A DNA stretch of 64,000 bases from a virus. Made by a program: the position numbers and the translations under genes. Under the pieces are notes generated by a model. That model saw nothing but the letters and a program-made list of their open reading frames with translations, did no database searches and was not told the DNA's origin. The first letter of the stretch is position 1; each line of letters begins with the position of its first letter. Below are positions 11,801 through 21,062 of the stretch, piece by piece. The stretch lies in IMG/VR virus record IMGVR_UViG_3300024221_000009, positions 27,387 through 91,386 of that record. One strand, given 5' to 3'.

Positions 11801-13281
11801 CTGGGAATGGCAATATTTATGGGATGAAAGTACTTTCTATTCCTAATGACTCGGAAATTATAGTAAACGGAAGGCCTGTTTTATTTAATCCTACTCCTGA
11901 TATAGATCCAAACACTGGTGAGGAAGGTTCTCCGGTAGAAAGTGGAGCCCAAGTATTAGGGGATGCTGCTATGGCGGCTTTAGCTAATGACGTTGAGTTT
12001 AAATATTGGAAAACTGGAAAATCTGGTTGGAAAAACGTATTAGAAGAAATTGTTTCTTATAAATTTGCTCAAAGATTTAATAAATTCGGAGACATAGAAT
12101 ATATTACAGTAAATAAAGAAAATATAAAATACAATGAATTTGTATTAGAAGTTCAAGATGGTGTAGAGTTTTTAAAACCCTCAATACTAACAAATTCATC
12201 AGATGGAGATAGACCTAAATCATATCAGCTTTTTTCTGGTGAAATAGGTAAAGTTATATCAGGAAGAAACGACAGAGGATATTTTACAATTCTTAGAAGA
12301 ATGAATGGCGGTTATGATCCTTTATTTAAGGACTGTATCAGCTTTACAGATATTAACACAGAACAGAGCTTGCTTATTCCTGAATTAGGAGAAAACACAA
12401 TAGAGCCAGATAAGGCAGATATGAGAGCTAATTTAATCTATAATAAATTTAGATACCTGGGAGTATCGTTTGCTTCTTATAAAAATGTAGACTCTTCTTA
12501 TGGTTTTATTAACAATATGCATTTTCATAAGGTTAATGATGAAAATTCTAAAAACTTATTAAAATTGTCTGAGACATCTGATAAACTACCTTTATATCCA
12601 TTAATTGGAGAAATAGCAATTGATAAAAAAGACTTTAATGTATTTAAATCTAAATATGCTAGCGATTATTTTACAAAATCATTGCCTGGTTTAAATAGAG
12701 AAAAAGCACATGGAACTTTAACACCAATTGAATTAAAATCATTTATGGTTTCAACTATAATGAAAGTAAAAGATGAGTATGACTTAACTAATTTTTCTTC
12801 AACGGAAGAAACTAGTTTAGACGCGTTAGATAGAATAAGATTTAATAAATTAGACACTGCATCAATCCACTGGGTTGAAAATAATGAAGACATTATAGCT
12901 GATTTTTATTTACCAAGATCAATTTATAACGAGTTATTAGAAGATGGCATCTATCATAAATTTAAAAAATACGTAGACTCTGAAAATTCATTTGGAGATA
13001 AAACAACAATAGAAGACGATTTAGAAAAATATGTATATCATAATATTGTTAATAGGTTTATTATAGAATCTATTAGTGTTTATGGTATTGAAGGTAAAGA
13101 TTTAGAAACATCATTTGTTTCAGTTGATAATGTACAAGAATTAAAAGAAAATAATTTTAAACTAGACACTGGATTTGAGATACAAGGAGATCAAACGGAT
13201 GGTTTAAGTTTTAGACTAATATATAATAAAAGAATAGGCTATAAATATAATTTAAAGCTTCATATTAAAATACAAGCATAA
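8806..13281 (+). CDS. Giant virion structural protein (1491 aa)
   Basis: The largest gene in the window. The protein is acidic to neutral and rich in Asn, Lys, Asp and Tyr, with no transmembrane segment. The N-terminal ~150 residues (for example NSFALLRTNPKFTSNIKLIV and VPVKERFETLRK) precede a long region with many predicted beta strands. Residues about 950-1080 contain Gly/Pro/Thr-rich linkers. No enzymatic motif is evident. Its place between baseplate and fibre genes, and the 3-bp gap to the collagen-like fibre gene, suggest a baseplate rim or fibre-connector protein. A candidate late box precedes it. Confidence 0.5.
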   Translation: MAIKFNIENNELDNNSFALLRTNPKFTSNIKLIVDSSEDIFLSSFKANNTLSKVKFQKFEIKKNGEYSNDVAQFFKGVPVKERFETLRKNSDITPYSEYSYQYENQYNYGASFNSTKLYDEQYKMFAPIWLERRVPRKFVVYRVLDVDYKNKYEETTEGQNSRILNLLKDATIIKTFDLTRNSNVGQYLYNHVFSKAMPTSSLDFNFGEQGEISYNGIDTSKGGFASKLGLMNSEYLKEQTPEIYANELITSGFENSELISANLINMEFMFDDVNAEDYEIYRYFGLYVDDIEEGTFKINTISSSNTISVAPKSVETSYDLQNTELIPEDFLPNTDDLNKPTLNYIKYSDKDYMHIRNLNFSKDLRIPISKNSDDIDIIEYTKSDNKVKAIDKSISNKGFISFKVTGTPNHNDRLFIADKTEIKIENYSLYDFTLIADENLDAGKSVDNRFSTKGGVQSVAIAIGRVIDQKSKLFKIIVDKDTITIEDYANGDNRKRLVFGIYNQNLNQFVSVVHGESGDANLSNTLVNNPPIDTDFNDWSMFTPVGGSKKGAAFFVDKSELGDVKVNQYFKFSNLNKYVRITAIVNDYGDSNLYRVILENNISIPSDGDIQLYDKFRPSFGKFSAYDLKDFDFDFYSTQYSDLGELKYELSSEKFNNPLIPVLKQEEIGNTEQNSINIRSEYDRLSENKLKETSLLSRVVPTFMKFKLKGATNARNKPYLLNASEVFGADNLSPNIKIESGRSIDNLNMEHFHINKIPKRFITENGTLNGLNSYLDFKTDGDFTLEKLKSTDTDYFSLYFKWNGYKDFENDVWVDDKFKNLFTKFREGTGELNSSTVFRGLRYLYKKRKETEKVEPTEFIETSEINDFKFGVVLTYNSNSTIKSNKVNYKVVKNDTFKFICVFIELNIVLNVAGWLEREMLYNQTDIISGETTDPVTGITTPILVDSTIPFNLDLAGTDWNAPTEGYSVFPSNLLGAKFTEHVTPDNENNYSWIYFDTGNGNIYGMKVLSIPNDSEIIVNGRPVLFNPTPDIDPNTGEEGSPVESGAQVLGDAAMAALANDVEFKYWKTGKSGWKNVLEEIVSYKFAQRFNKFGDIEYITVNKENIKYNEFVLEVQDGVEFLKPSILTNSSDGDRPKSYQLFSGEIGKVISGRNDRGYFTILRRMNGGYDPLFKDCISFTDINTEQSLLIPELGENTIEPDKADMRANLIYNKFRYLGVSFASYKNVDSSYGFINNMHFHKVNDENSKNLLKLSETSDKLPLYPLIGEIAIDKKDFNVFKSKYASDYFTKSLPGLNREKAHGTLTPIELKSFMVSTIMKVKDEYDLTNFSSTEETSLDALDRIRFNKLDTASIHWVENNEDIIADFYLPRSIYNELLEDGIYHKFKKYVDSENSFGDKTTIEDDLEKYVYHNIVNRFIIESISVYGIEGKDLETSFVSVDNVQELKENNFKLDTGFEIQGDQTDGLSFRLIYNKRIGYKYNLKLHIKIQA

Positions 13282-13284
13282 TAG

Positions 13285-15822
13285 ATGCCAATCAGAGTTC
13301 AAGAAATATTTAGAAGCGATTTAGATCCCAATAGTGATTACTGGTGGGCTAGTGATAAATTAGATAAACTTAATTATAATTTTGGTTTGCTATCATTAGG
13401 TGGTGTACCAGGTCCACTAGGACCCCAAGGTAATGATGGTTTTACTGGTGAAAGAGGTTTTCAAGGACTGGTAGGTTTTCAAGGTCCATTAGGACATCAA
13501 GGCTCTACTGGATTAGCCGGATATTCTCTATGGAAGATAATAAGCGGAGAAGATAATGATACTTTGATTCCATTATTTCAAGACAATGGATTATCAGAGT
13601 ATTCTGCAATACCTATTATTATCGGTGGAGAAGATGACTCCATATTATGGAGCTCCGGAACCCAAGGCCCGGATCCTTATGGATATGATACTCCTTTAAA
13701 TTATGAAAGTTCGGTTGCAACGTTCTATGCTAAGCAAAATAAGATTAATTTATCTTTTAGCTTAAATAATTCAGACGCTGGATATAGAATCAATGATGTA
13801 ACGTCATCAACTAATATTGTTGATTTTGGTAATTTACCAGCCGATCCAAATATCGCAGGATATTTACATGTAAATAATATTTTAGATCAAACAGAATATA
13901 ATTTACAATATTTAGATGCTCAAAATGAATTTCAAAACCTGCTTTCAATTGATGAAAATGATTTAACATCGTTTTCAACGAATTCAGTATTTAATCAACC
14001 AGTTATAGTAAATTCTTTAAAATATAATTCAAACGCAGGTATTGGAAAAGTTCTAGTATCTACAAACACTGATGGTGATGTCATTTGGAAAAATCAAGTT
14101 GAAGTTTTTAGCGCTCTTCCTGAAGGTTCTGTAATATCTCTAAGAAGAGAAGATTTTAATAATATTAATTTTCATATAAACGATGCAGGATCTTTAAGTG
14201 AAGATCAAGCTAATGAATTAAATATAATATATGGTAGAGGAAGAGAAGAAGGACCTTTTAGAGGATGGTATCTAGCTAATGGTAAAACTTGGGAATTTGA
14301 TAATGGATTAGTTGCACATGCTGTTCCTAATTTAAATAGTTTTAATTATGTTATTGATAGCGGTACAGCAGGTACTGGAGAATTAGGAGGTACTGCAGGG
14401 GATGATACTACTATTATTATAGGAGGTGGAGACACTCAAGTAAACGCCCTATATAGTAATCCAAATACGAATTATACGGTAGATCTTACTTTAAATTCTT
14501 CGGACGATACTTTAGACGTAGATAGTATTACAGGCTCTTCTGCGATTTTACATAAAAATGTAAATATAGTAAAATTAAACGAAAACAACTTATATTGGAG
14601 AACAAATCCAGGAGGAGTACCTTTAACATTAACAATAGCGCTTTCAGTACCAGGAGATAATTCTGGAGTTGCATGTAGTAATTCACAGCAGAATTATGAA
14701 ATTACTAATATTAGCGGAATAAGTGAATGGATAGATACTTCAAACGCTTTAACAGGATCTACGTTATACACTTCTGTTAATGGAGCCGCAGGATCTATCG
14801 CCGTTGCTAATAAATGGTATGCAACTGGCGGTGTTGCTAGATTTTGGAATGGAAGTTCATTTACATCAATAGTATCTTGTCCAGTTGTAAGCAATGTAAA
14901 CTTAAGATATGATCTTAGTGTTACTGCCTTAAATGGAAGTGTTACATCGACTGGTATTTTTGAAATAGACGGAACAGATTTTGCAAGTGCAACAACGCTA
15001 ATGGACTCTAATAACAATAACGCTAACGGCGGATGGTATAAAGTATCTAATGATGTTAATGGATTACGTAGGTTCTGGAATGGAAGTCAATTCTTAGGAG
15101 ATTCAATTAGTGAAGAGTATGTTTATGAAGAAACTAACTTACAGCTATCTAATCAATCCGGAACTAGTGCATGTTCAATGTATGGTAGCATCACTCCTGA
15201 TTTTATATATTATGCAACAGACAATATACCTACTGGGCCGGCTCTAAATCAATTAAGCAACATAAAAAGCGTAGACGGTGTTGTATACGTTCACTATAAT
15301 TGGATAGGATCAGTTGGCGGTCAATTTCCACTAGTTAAAGTTTATGAACAAAATATAGTTAATAGTTCATCACCTTATTCTTCTATTATTGAAGGTAGTT
15401 TTAGTGGAAACAACGTATATGTTTCAAATATACTAACAACATCTAAAGTTGGTAAAGCAATAAGGTGTAATGACAATATAACTGGAAATACTGGAATTAA
15501 TATAATAGACTGGAATAGTGGAAACCCACCTACAGTCGACGGCACTGGCGGAGTAATCGACATATATACACAAAACGGAAGAACTTTAAAATTAATAGCA
15601 ACAAATAGTAACCAAAGCCATTGGGCTATAGCAAATGTTGTTATAACTGGTTCTAACGGATTTAGTACAACTTTAAGTGTATCACTAGAAGGAGATGTTG
15701 GTTCTAGTAATCAAAGTAGAACAGATACAGATACAGTTCCATTATTGGCTGGAGAATACACATGGACTTGGGACGTACTTAACATGACAAATTCAAGTAT
15801 AATTAATTTTGTGTTTGATTAA
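13285..15822 (+). CDS. Tail fibre with collagen-like repeats and collar-type domain
   Basis: An 845-aa fibre protein. Residues ~40-79 form a Gly-X-Y collagen-like run (GVPGPLGPQGNDGFTGERG, and FQG/HQG triplets). A region around 275-350 has the phage tail-collar pattern: PEGSVISL, then GWYLANGKTW, then VPNLNSF. Two copies of a small domain follow near residues 505-530 and 570-600, each with WY and then RFWNGS. The C-terminus is Ser/Thr/Asn-rich and is probably the receptor-facing part. It is paralogous to the next gene in its N-terminus, collagen region and collar region but diverges distally, as expected of host-range determinants. Confidence 0.75.
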   Translation: MPIRVQEIFRSDLDPNSDYWWASDKLDKLNYNFGLLSLGGVPGPLGPQGNDGFTGERGFQGLVGFQGPLGHQGSTGLAGYSLWKIISGEDNDTLIPLFQDNGLSEYSAIPIIIGGEDDSILWSSGTQGPDPYGYDTPLNYESSVATFYAKQNKINLSFSLNNSDAGYRINDVTSSTNIVDFGNLPADPNIAGYLHVNNILDQTEYNLQYLDAQNEFQNLLSIDENDLTSFSTNSVFNQPVIVNSLKYNSNAGIGKVLVSTNTDGDVIWKNQVEVFSALPEGSVISLRREDFNNINFHINDAGSLSEDQANELNIIYGRGREEGPFRGWYLANGKTWEFDNGLVAHAVPNLNSFNYVIDSGTAGTGELGGTAGDDTTIIIGGGDTQVNALYSNPNTNYTVDLTLNSSDDTLDVDSITGSSAILHKNVNIVKLNENNLYWRTNPGGVPLTLTIALSVPGDNSGVACSNSQQNYEITNISGISEWIDTSNALTGSTLYTSVNGAAGSIAVANKWYATGGVARFWNGSSFTSIVSCPVVSNVNLRYDLSVTALNGSVTSTGIFEIDGTDFASATTLMDSNNNNANGGWYKVSNDVNGLRRFWNGSQFLGDSISEEYVYEETNLQLSNQSGTSACSMYGSITPDFIYYATDNIPTGPALNQLSNIKSVDGVVYVHYNWIGSVGGQFPLVKVYEQNIVNSSSPYSSIIEGSFSGNNVYVSNILTTSKVGKAIRCNDNITGNTGINIIDWNSGNPPTVDGTGGVIDIYTQNGRTLKLIATNSNQSHWAIANVVITGSNGFSTTLSVSLEGDVGSSNQSRTDTDTVPLLAGEYTWTWDVLNMTNSSIINFVFD

Positions 15823-15856
15823 TGTAATTAATTTAACTATATCTCAATAAAAAACA

Positions 15857-15866
15857 AATATATAAT
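15857..15866 (+). promoter_or_regulatory. Candidate late promoter box
   Basis: AATATATAAT ends 14 bp before the ATG of the second collagen-like fibre gene, in a 58-bp intergenic space. It matches the recurrent RATATATAA box. Confidence 0.35.
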
Positions 15867-15880
15867 AAATATACTATAAG

Positions 15881-18175
15881 ATGGCAATTAATTTAAAACA
15901 AATATTAATATCAGACACTGATAACATTAAATTAGACAAAGTTAACTATAACTTTGATCAGTTAGTTGCTAATGGTGGAGGACCCCAGGGTTCACAGGGT
16001 ACTGATGGAATTACAGGTTTTCAAGGAGTTACTGGATATCAAGGTTTTCAAGGAGAAATTGGTGATCAAGGAGTTCAAGGTGCTCAAGGTACTAATGGAC
16101 AAGATATTTGGAAAATAAATATAGGTGATCCAGGTCAACAAACAGTTGATACTATTTTACCAGCACATGATATAACTAGTATAGCTAATCCACCAGCTGT
16201 TGTTATAGGATATAAAACAGATGACTTTCAATATGATTTACCAGAGGGTAATTCACAATTTGTAATACACAGACATGATCCTTTTCAAAGTAATTTAGAA
16301 TTAAAATATAGCGGTAATACAGATACATCTTTTACGTTTGATTTAAGAGATAACGGGCAGCCAATGACAGTTGGTAGCATACTAACTCTTAAGTTTAAAG
16401 GCACTCAAAACGTAAATGATACAAATATATTTAACAGTGTTGCTGACAAATTTATTTGGAGAAAAACAGAAGGATCTCCAGAGCTAGTTTCAATAGACGA
16501 AAACTTATTTACAACAACTTTAGAAGCTGAATTTAATAATCTTACAGTAAATGATGGATTAACAATAAGTGATACAAGTGCTGATGTAGATAAAATTGCA
16601 GTATCTGTTGATTCAGATGGTGAAATTACTTTTAAAAGTGTTGATGAAATCGGAGGGGTGGTTCCAGTAGGTACTATAGTGTCTATGGTTCCTTCTTTTT
16701 TTACAGATTCAACTAAATTTATAAATCAAGAAACATTAAATTCGGTAAGTTCGCACCCTTTACAGATAAAGGTTGGTGCTGGTATAGGAGAGCATGCTGG
16801 GTGGTATTTATGTAATGGTCAAGATTGGACTAACGGTGAATCAACTTATTCAACACCTGATCTAAACTCATTTTCATACACAATAGACAATGATCCTAAT
16901 ATTAGTGATTCAACAAGCCAAGGAGATGCTAATGTATCTAACAATTCTCTTTCGATTATAGGAGGAGCAGATACTAGCTTAACAGGTACTTATAATCAAG
17001 CAAATAGCAATTATACTGTTACAGGTACTTTAGATCCTAATACAACTGAAAACTTTTATACAGCAACAGGTTCAACTTACGTTGTTAAAAAACTTCCTCA
17101 AGTAATATATTTAGGATTAGATGATTTATATTGGAGTGACGCTGGATCAAATCAAGGGTTTGTACCGAGCTCGTTTACTATACCAGATTGGACTGGAAAC
17201 GTTTCGCTCACAGTTCCTTCTTCAGGTGGACATCCAGCATTTACATTAGGTAATTCAACTGATGTTAGACCTCAAGCGAGTCAACAGCCATTCCCTGCAA
17301 ACACAACACAAACCGATAACGGGCCATACTCATATAATTATGAAGTGTTAGTTCCAAGTGGATATGCAAACTCAGGATCATATATTCAAGACACAATACA
17401 AGGTGTTATTGTAGAGACAAGCTATAATCCTTCATTTAATGCAGTATTAAACTTTCAACCAACAACCCCTAACACATCAGGAGCATTAAGCTATAGTGAT
17501 GGACATACTGGAACTCCAGGTTCTCAAGGAGCTGGTACAATTACAGTAAACGCACCTAATGATTATTATTTTGTAGATGACCCTGCAATAGTTTATGCTT
17601 CAGGACCTCAAGCAAATGCTTCAATATCACATGACGGCGATGTATACGCAGCGGACGGTACTACTAGTATTGGTAAAACATACGATACCGCTTTTACAAT
17701 AGGATCTACAGGTACTACAACAGAGTATACGTATTCTAGTAACGTTCCAAGTGTATTAACACAAGACGTTATTGAAACAGCAGTAGAAACATCTCTTGGA
17801 AGCGGTGGTATAAATTGGGAATGGGCATTTTCAAGTAGTGTTATAACAAACCAACAAGGAAATCACGTATATACTGGGAGACCAAATGAAACATATAACC
17901 TACAAGTAAGCTGTTGGTACATAGGCCCAAATTCAAACCCGGTAGGTATGCAACAATTTTCAATTCAAACAACTCAATTAAGCGGTCTAAATCTAGGATA
18001 CGACGTTGACTCTGATCCTTCTTCATCTGGAGCAGACATATATATGTCAGATACTGGTAATAATACAATGCCACCGAGTGGAGGATCGTCATCAAGAATG
18101 TATGCGGGTATGTTAACAATAACTTCAACAGGTATTGGAAGTGGAGAGTTTTTAAATAGAATGCAACACATATAA
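15881..18175 (+). CDS. Second tail fibre with collagen-like repeats and collar-type domain
   Basis: A 764-aa paralogue of the preceding fibre. It shares the N-terminal KVNYNFDQL segment, a Gly-X-Y run at residues ~33-75 in which Gln is the usual third residue (FQG, YQG, VQG), DIWKINIGD just after it, and a collar region around 265-330 (PVGTIVSM, GWYLCNGQDW, TPDLNSF). The distal half (from ~350) is Thr/Ser/Gly/Asn-rich and unlike the first fibre. A second short GTPGSQGAG stretch lies near residue 545. It is probably one of two adhesins on the same baseplate, used together or alternatively. Confidence 0.75.
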   Translation: MAINLKQILISDTDNIKLDKVNYNFDQLVANGGGPQGSQGTDGITGFQGVTGYQGFQGEIGDQGVQGAQGTNGQDIWKINIGDPGQQTVDTILPAHDITSIANPPAVVIGYKTDDFQYDLPEGNSQFVIHRHDPFQSNLELKYSGNTDTSFTFDLRDNGQPMTVGSILTLKFKGTQNVNDTNIFNSVADKFIWRKTEGSPELVSIDENLFTTTLEAEFNNLTVNDGLTISDTSADVDKIAVSVDSDGEITFKSVDEIGGVVPVGTIVSMVPSFFTDSTKFINQETLNSVSSHPLQIKVGAGIGEHAGWYLCNGQDWTNGESTYSTPDLNSFSYTIDNDPNISDSTSQGDANVSNNSLSIIGGADTSLTGTYNQANSNYTVTGTLDPNTTENFYTATGSTYVVKKLPQVIYLGLDDLYWSDAGSNQGFVPSSFTIPDWTGNVSLTVPSSGGHPAFTLGNSTDVRPQASQQPFPANTTQTDNGPYSYNYEVLVPSGYANSGSYIQDTIQGVIVETSYNPSFNAVLNFQPTTPNTSGALSYSDGHTGTPGSQGAGTITVNAPNDYYFVDDPAIVYASGPQANASISHDGDVYAADGTTSIGKTYDTAFTIGSTGTTTEYTYSSNVPSVLTQDVIETAVETSLGSGGINWEWAFSSSVITNQQGNHVYTGRPNETYNLQVSCWYIGPNSNPVGMQQFSIQTTQLSGLNLGYDVDSDPSSSGADIYMSDTGNNTMPPSGGSSSRMYAGMLTITSTGIGSGEFLNRMQHI

Positions 18176-18178
18176 AAT

Positions 18179-18991
18179 ATGATTTTTTATAAATACATAC
18201 TTGATAAAATATTAAATAAGAATACTCTAATTTTCATTGGAGTTTCTTTGTTTGTTTTGCTTTTTTTAAGACAATGTAATCAAATAGAAAACTTAAAGAT
18301 AGAAATAGATAATGCTCAAAAAATATCTAATAGAAACTTAAATAATTATAAAGCGAGTTTAGATACTATTAAATTTGAGAAAAATAAGAATGAAGAAACT
18401 ATTGCTAAGATAAGATCTTATGAATTAGAGGTTTCAGATTTAAATAAATCTAAAGCAAATCTTCTTAAAAAATATAACAATGTTTTAAGCATAAATAAAG
18501 ACGTTGAAGAGATTAATTCAGTAATTAGTGCAGATCTAGAGGTTAAAGATTCTATAATTAACGCAACATCTATTATTACAAAAGAAGCAGACACAACAAC
18601 ACTTTCAATATTTGATAATAAAGAGTGGGATAAATATAATTGGAGAAGTTTTGATGGATCATTAAGATTAAGAGTTAATGATTCTTCATTTAGCCTACTT
18701 TCATCAGAGTTTAACTTTAGTCAAGGTATTAGTTTGACAGCGGGTATTATAAAAACAACTGAAGGAAATAGCTTAAAAATAACTTCGCCATATCCTAATT
18801 TAACATTTACTAGGATTGAAAATTTAAATTTAGTAAATGATGAATTAAATAGACCTATGATAGGAAAGTCAGGATGGTCTGTAGGATTTGGAGTTGGATA
18901 TGGATTAAATTTAAATCCAAATCAAGTAATTAGTGTAGGACCTACTATTGGAATAGGACTTTATTGGTCTCCAAAATGGTTAAGATTTTAA
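18179..18991 (+). CDS. Membrane-anchored coiled-coil protein, spanin-like candidate
   Basis: A 270-aa protein starting 3 bp after the fibre stop. One transmembrane helix lies at residues ~18-34 (TLIFIGVSLFVLLFLR), with Lys-rich residues before it. A coiled coil spans ~40-130, and a beta-rich C-terminus ends with SVGFGVGYGLN and then SVGPTIGIGLYWSP, resembling outer-membrane beta-strand hairpins. An inner-membrane helix, periplasmic coil and outer-membrane-like end is the layout expected of a spanin bridging both membranes at lysis. No endolysin or holin is visible nearby, so a virion-associated or other envelope role remains possible. Confidence 0.45.
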   Translation: MIFYKYILDKILNKNTLIFIGVSLFVLLFLRQCNQIENLKIEIDNAQKISNRNLNNYKASLDTIKFEKNKNEETIAKIRSYELEVSDLNKSKANLLKKYNNVLSINKDVEEINSVISADLEVKDSIINATSIITKEADTTTLSIFDNKEWDKYNWRSFDGSLRLRVNDSSFSLLSSEFNFSQGISLTAGIIKTTEGNSLKITSPYPNLTFTRIENLNLVNDELNRPMIGKSGWSVGFGVGYGLNLNPNQVISVGPTIGIGLYWSPKWLRF

Positions 18992-19007
18992 AATATAAAA
19001 AATAACA

Positions 19008-21062
19008 ATGGCGCAATCATCTAAATTTGCAAGACTTGACGAAGACGTACTATTAGAATTTATCTATCACGATCAAAGCGCGACTGATAATGCTAAAATA
19101 GAAAATGACGAAAACGGAAGTCAACTTAAATACTTAAACACATCAAACACGAATAGTGCTGATAGAATGCTTATTCACGAGTTAGGAAGTGATGTTGTTA
19201 ATTTTACAGTAAATGTTGCAAATGGATATGTATATGTAAACAATTTCGCTTCTAGAGAGCTAATCTTAAAGAATGGAATGACATATAAATTTAATCTAAA
19301 TGATGTGTCAATAGATAATCAATCTGGGTTCTATATAAATGGAGTTGCTCAAACGCCAGTTGGTGGAATAGTAACTTATAGTCCTAATACAAATGGAAAT
19401 TACACATACTCTTATGAAAACGCATTAGGTACTTCTTTTATTGGAGGTAATTTAATGGTTGGTGACAGAGCTAATTCTTTATATGCAAGACCAGAACAGG
19501 AAACAGGTAATACAATTAAAACAGCACCGGGAGAAGTTGGAAGATACTATGCAGTACCAACTGATAATTCAAATACATTAGCACTTTTAGGAAATGATTT
19601 AGATTATTTAAATTCTCAAGAATGGGAAGGAACAAGTTCTGCTAATTTAGGAGTTGTTCAATCTTCACAAGTACAGGCAGTATGGTATGATACTATAAGA
19701 CTTCACTTAAGAACAGGATATAGTTTTAGTGGTAGAGGATACGAAGGATTTTTATTCCAAGTAAAAGCAAAAAGAAATTCAGGAGAATATGGTTATTTTA
19801 CTTCTGTTGTTTATTTAAACTCTTCAAGCTTTGAGGTTCAAAATCCTAATCCATTTACTTTAGTTGATAGTTCTTTTTCAAAATATATTGAAATTAAAGT
19901 ACCTGCACTAATACACATGTCAGACGCTAACAAAAATTTAGAGTTTTCTGAAACTTTTTTTGGGACAGGATCTGATGCAATACTTTCAACTGCAAATTAT
20001 GAAATATCTTTAGGATTAATATCTGATGTTAAAACTGTTACAGGATATGATTATATTGAAATTGCTGATGAAAAAGAAATAACACTAGCACAAGAAGACG
20101 AATTCGTAGATATAGCTGTTAATTTAAATGAAGATCCTAATGGAGACTATTTTCAAATATATGGAACTAAAGACGGCTCTCAATCAGGATTTGAAAACTA
20201 TATTAATGGTAGAATAGAAACAACATCAGATGACATTACAGTTTTTTATGATGTTGAAGTTAGTGAACAAATAGGTTTAAATTATATAAGTACATATCAA
20301 TCAACGTTCTCACAGGTTTCAAATTTTGATCAAAACTTAATATACAGACCTGTAATTTTAAATTCTTCAGTAAGTAGTAACTTTTTATTACAAGTATCTA
20401 TGAGAATTTATAATGAAACAGATAATACACAAATATTAAAAAGAGCTTCTTTAATATACAATAAGCCTAAGAAATATGGTAGAAGAATGTCTAAAATAAA
20501 TTTAAGTGGAAATTATTCTCCAACTGTAATTTACAATAAACTAGACAATACATCAGTTAATAGAGAAATTAATCAATTTGTTAACTCATCAAGACCTGTT
20601 ATAGGAGAAACTAAATATGTGCCAGTTGCTATTAATGTATATGGCGTTGTTGCAGGATCTACTAATATAACACTACAAGGAACTGAAATAGAGTCAACGA
20701 ATGAAATTGATTATTCTCAAAATGGAGAAGGAGAAATAACTTTATCTAAAGTGTCTGATAACTTTATTAAATTTAGTATTGCTAAACCAGCTGGAGATTC
20801 TTTAGAATCTATAAGTTTGGTTAATGCTGATGATATTGTTTTAATTATTAAATCAGGGGCAGTGGAACAACAAGTTAGCCACAACCCTACTTTCCCAGAT
20901 ATCGATTTAGGAAATGGAGAAGTTTTATTTAAAGTAAATAAGGCAGTCGCAACAAGATTTGATAAAGAAGATACTAATATAAATCAAGATAAGTTTTATA
21001 TTAACTTAAAGAATGGAGAAACAGAATCTCTTCTATATCACGGTAAAGTAAATATTATATAA
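19008..21062 (+). CDS. Virion structural protein (684 aa), unknown
   Basis: A Ser/Asn/Glu/Tyr-rich protein with no recognisable catalytic motif. The N-terminus (MAQSSKFARLDEDVLLEFIY) leads into repeated beta-strand-like stretches, including two similar segments around residues 340-370 and 410-460. Its stop codon overlaps the ATG of the tail-tube-like gene by one base, arguing for co-translation with a tail component. Probably a tail or baseplate protein; its identity is unknown. Confidence 0.5.
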   Translation: MAQSSKFARLDEDVLLEFIYHDQSATDNAKIENDENGSQLKYLNTSNTNSADRMLIHELGSDVVNFTVNVANGYVYVNNFASRELILKNGMTYKFNLNDVSIDNQSGFYINGVAQTPVGGIVTYSPNTNGNYTYSYENALGTSFIGGNLMVGDRANSLYARPEQETGNTIKTAPGEVGRYYAVPTDNSNTLALLGNDLDYLNSQEWEGTSSANLGVVQSSQVQAVWYDTIRLHLRTGYSFSGRGYEGFLFQVKAKRNSGEYGYFTSVVYLNSSSFEVQNPNPFTLVDSSFSKYIEIKVPALIHMSDANKNLEFSETFFGTGSDAILSTANYEISLGLISDVKTVTGYDYIEIADEKEITLAQEDEFVDIAVNLNEDPNGDYFQIYGTKDGSQSGFENYINGRIETTSDDITVFYDVEVSEQIGLNYISTYQSTFSQVSNFDQNLIYRPVILNSSVSSNFLLQVSMRIYNETDNTQILKRASLIYNKPKKYGRRMSKINLSGNYSPTVIYNKLDNTSVNREINQFVNSSRPVIGETKYVPVAINVYGVVAGSTNITLQGTEIESTNEIDYSQNGEGEITLSKVSDNFIKFSIAKPAGDSLESISLVNADDIVLIIKSGAVEQQVSHNPTFPDIDLGNGEVLFKVNKAVATRFDKEDTNINQDKFYINLKNGETESLLYHGKVNII

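Noticed and set aside
13400-16110. Collagen-like runs as eukaryotic contamination
   Set aside because: Gly-X-Y runs are common in phage fibres, and here they are followed by phage collar motifs in genes with the same base composition as their neighbours.
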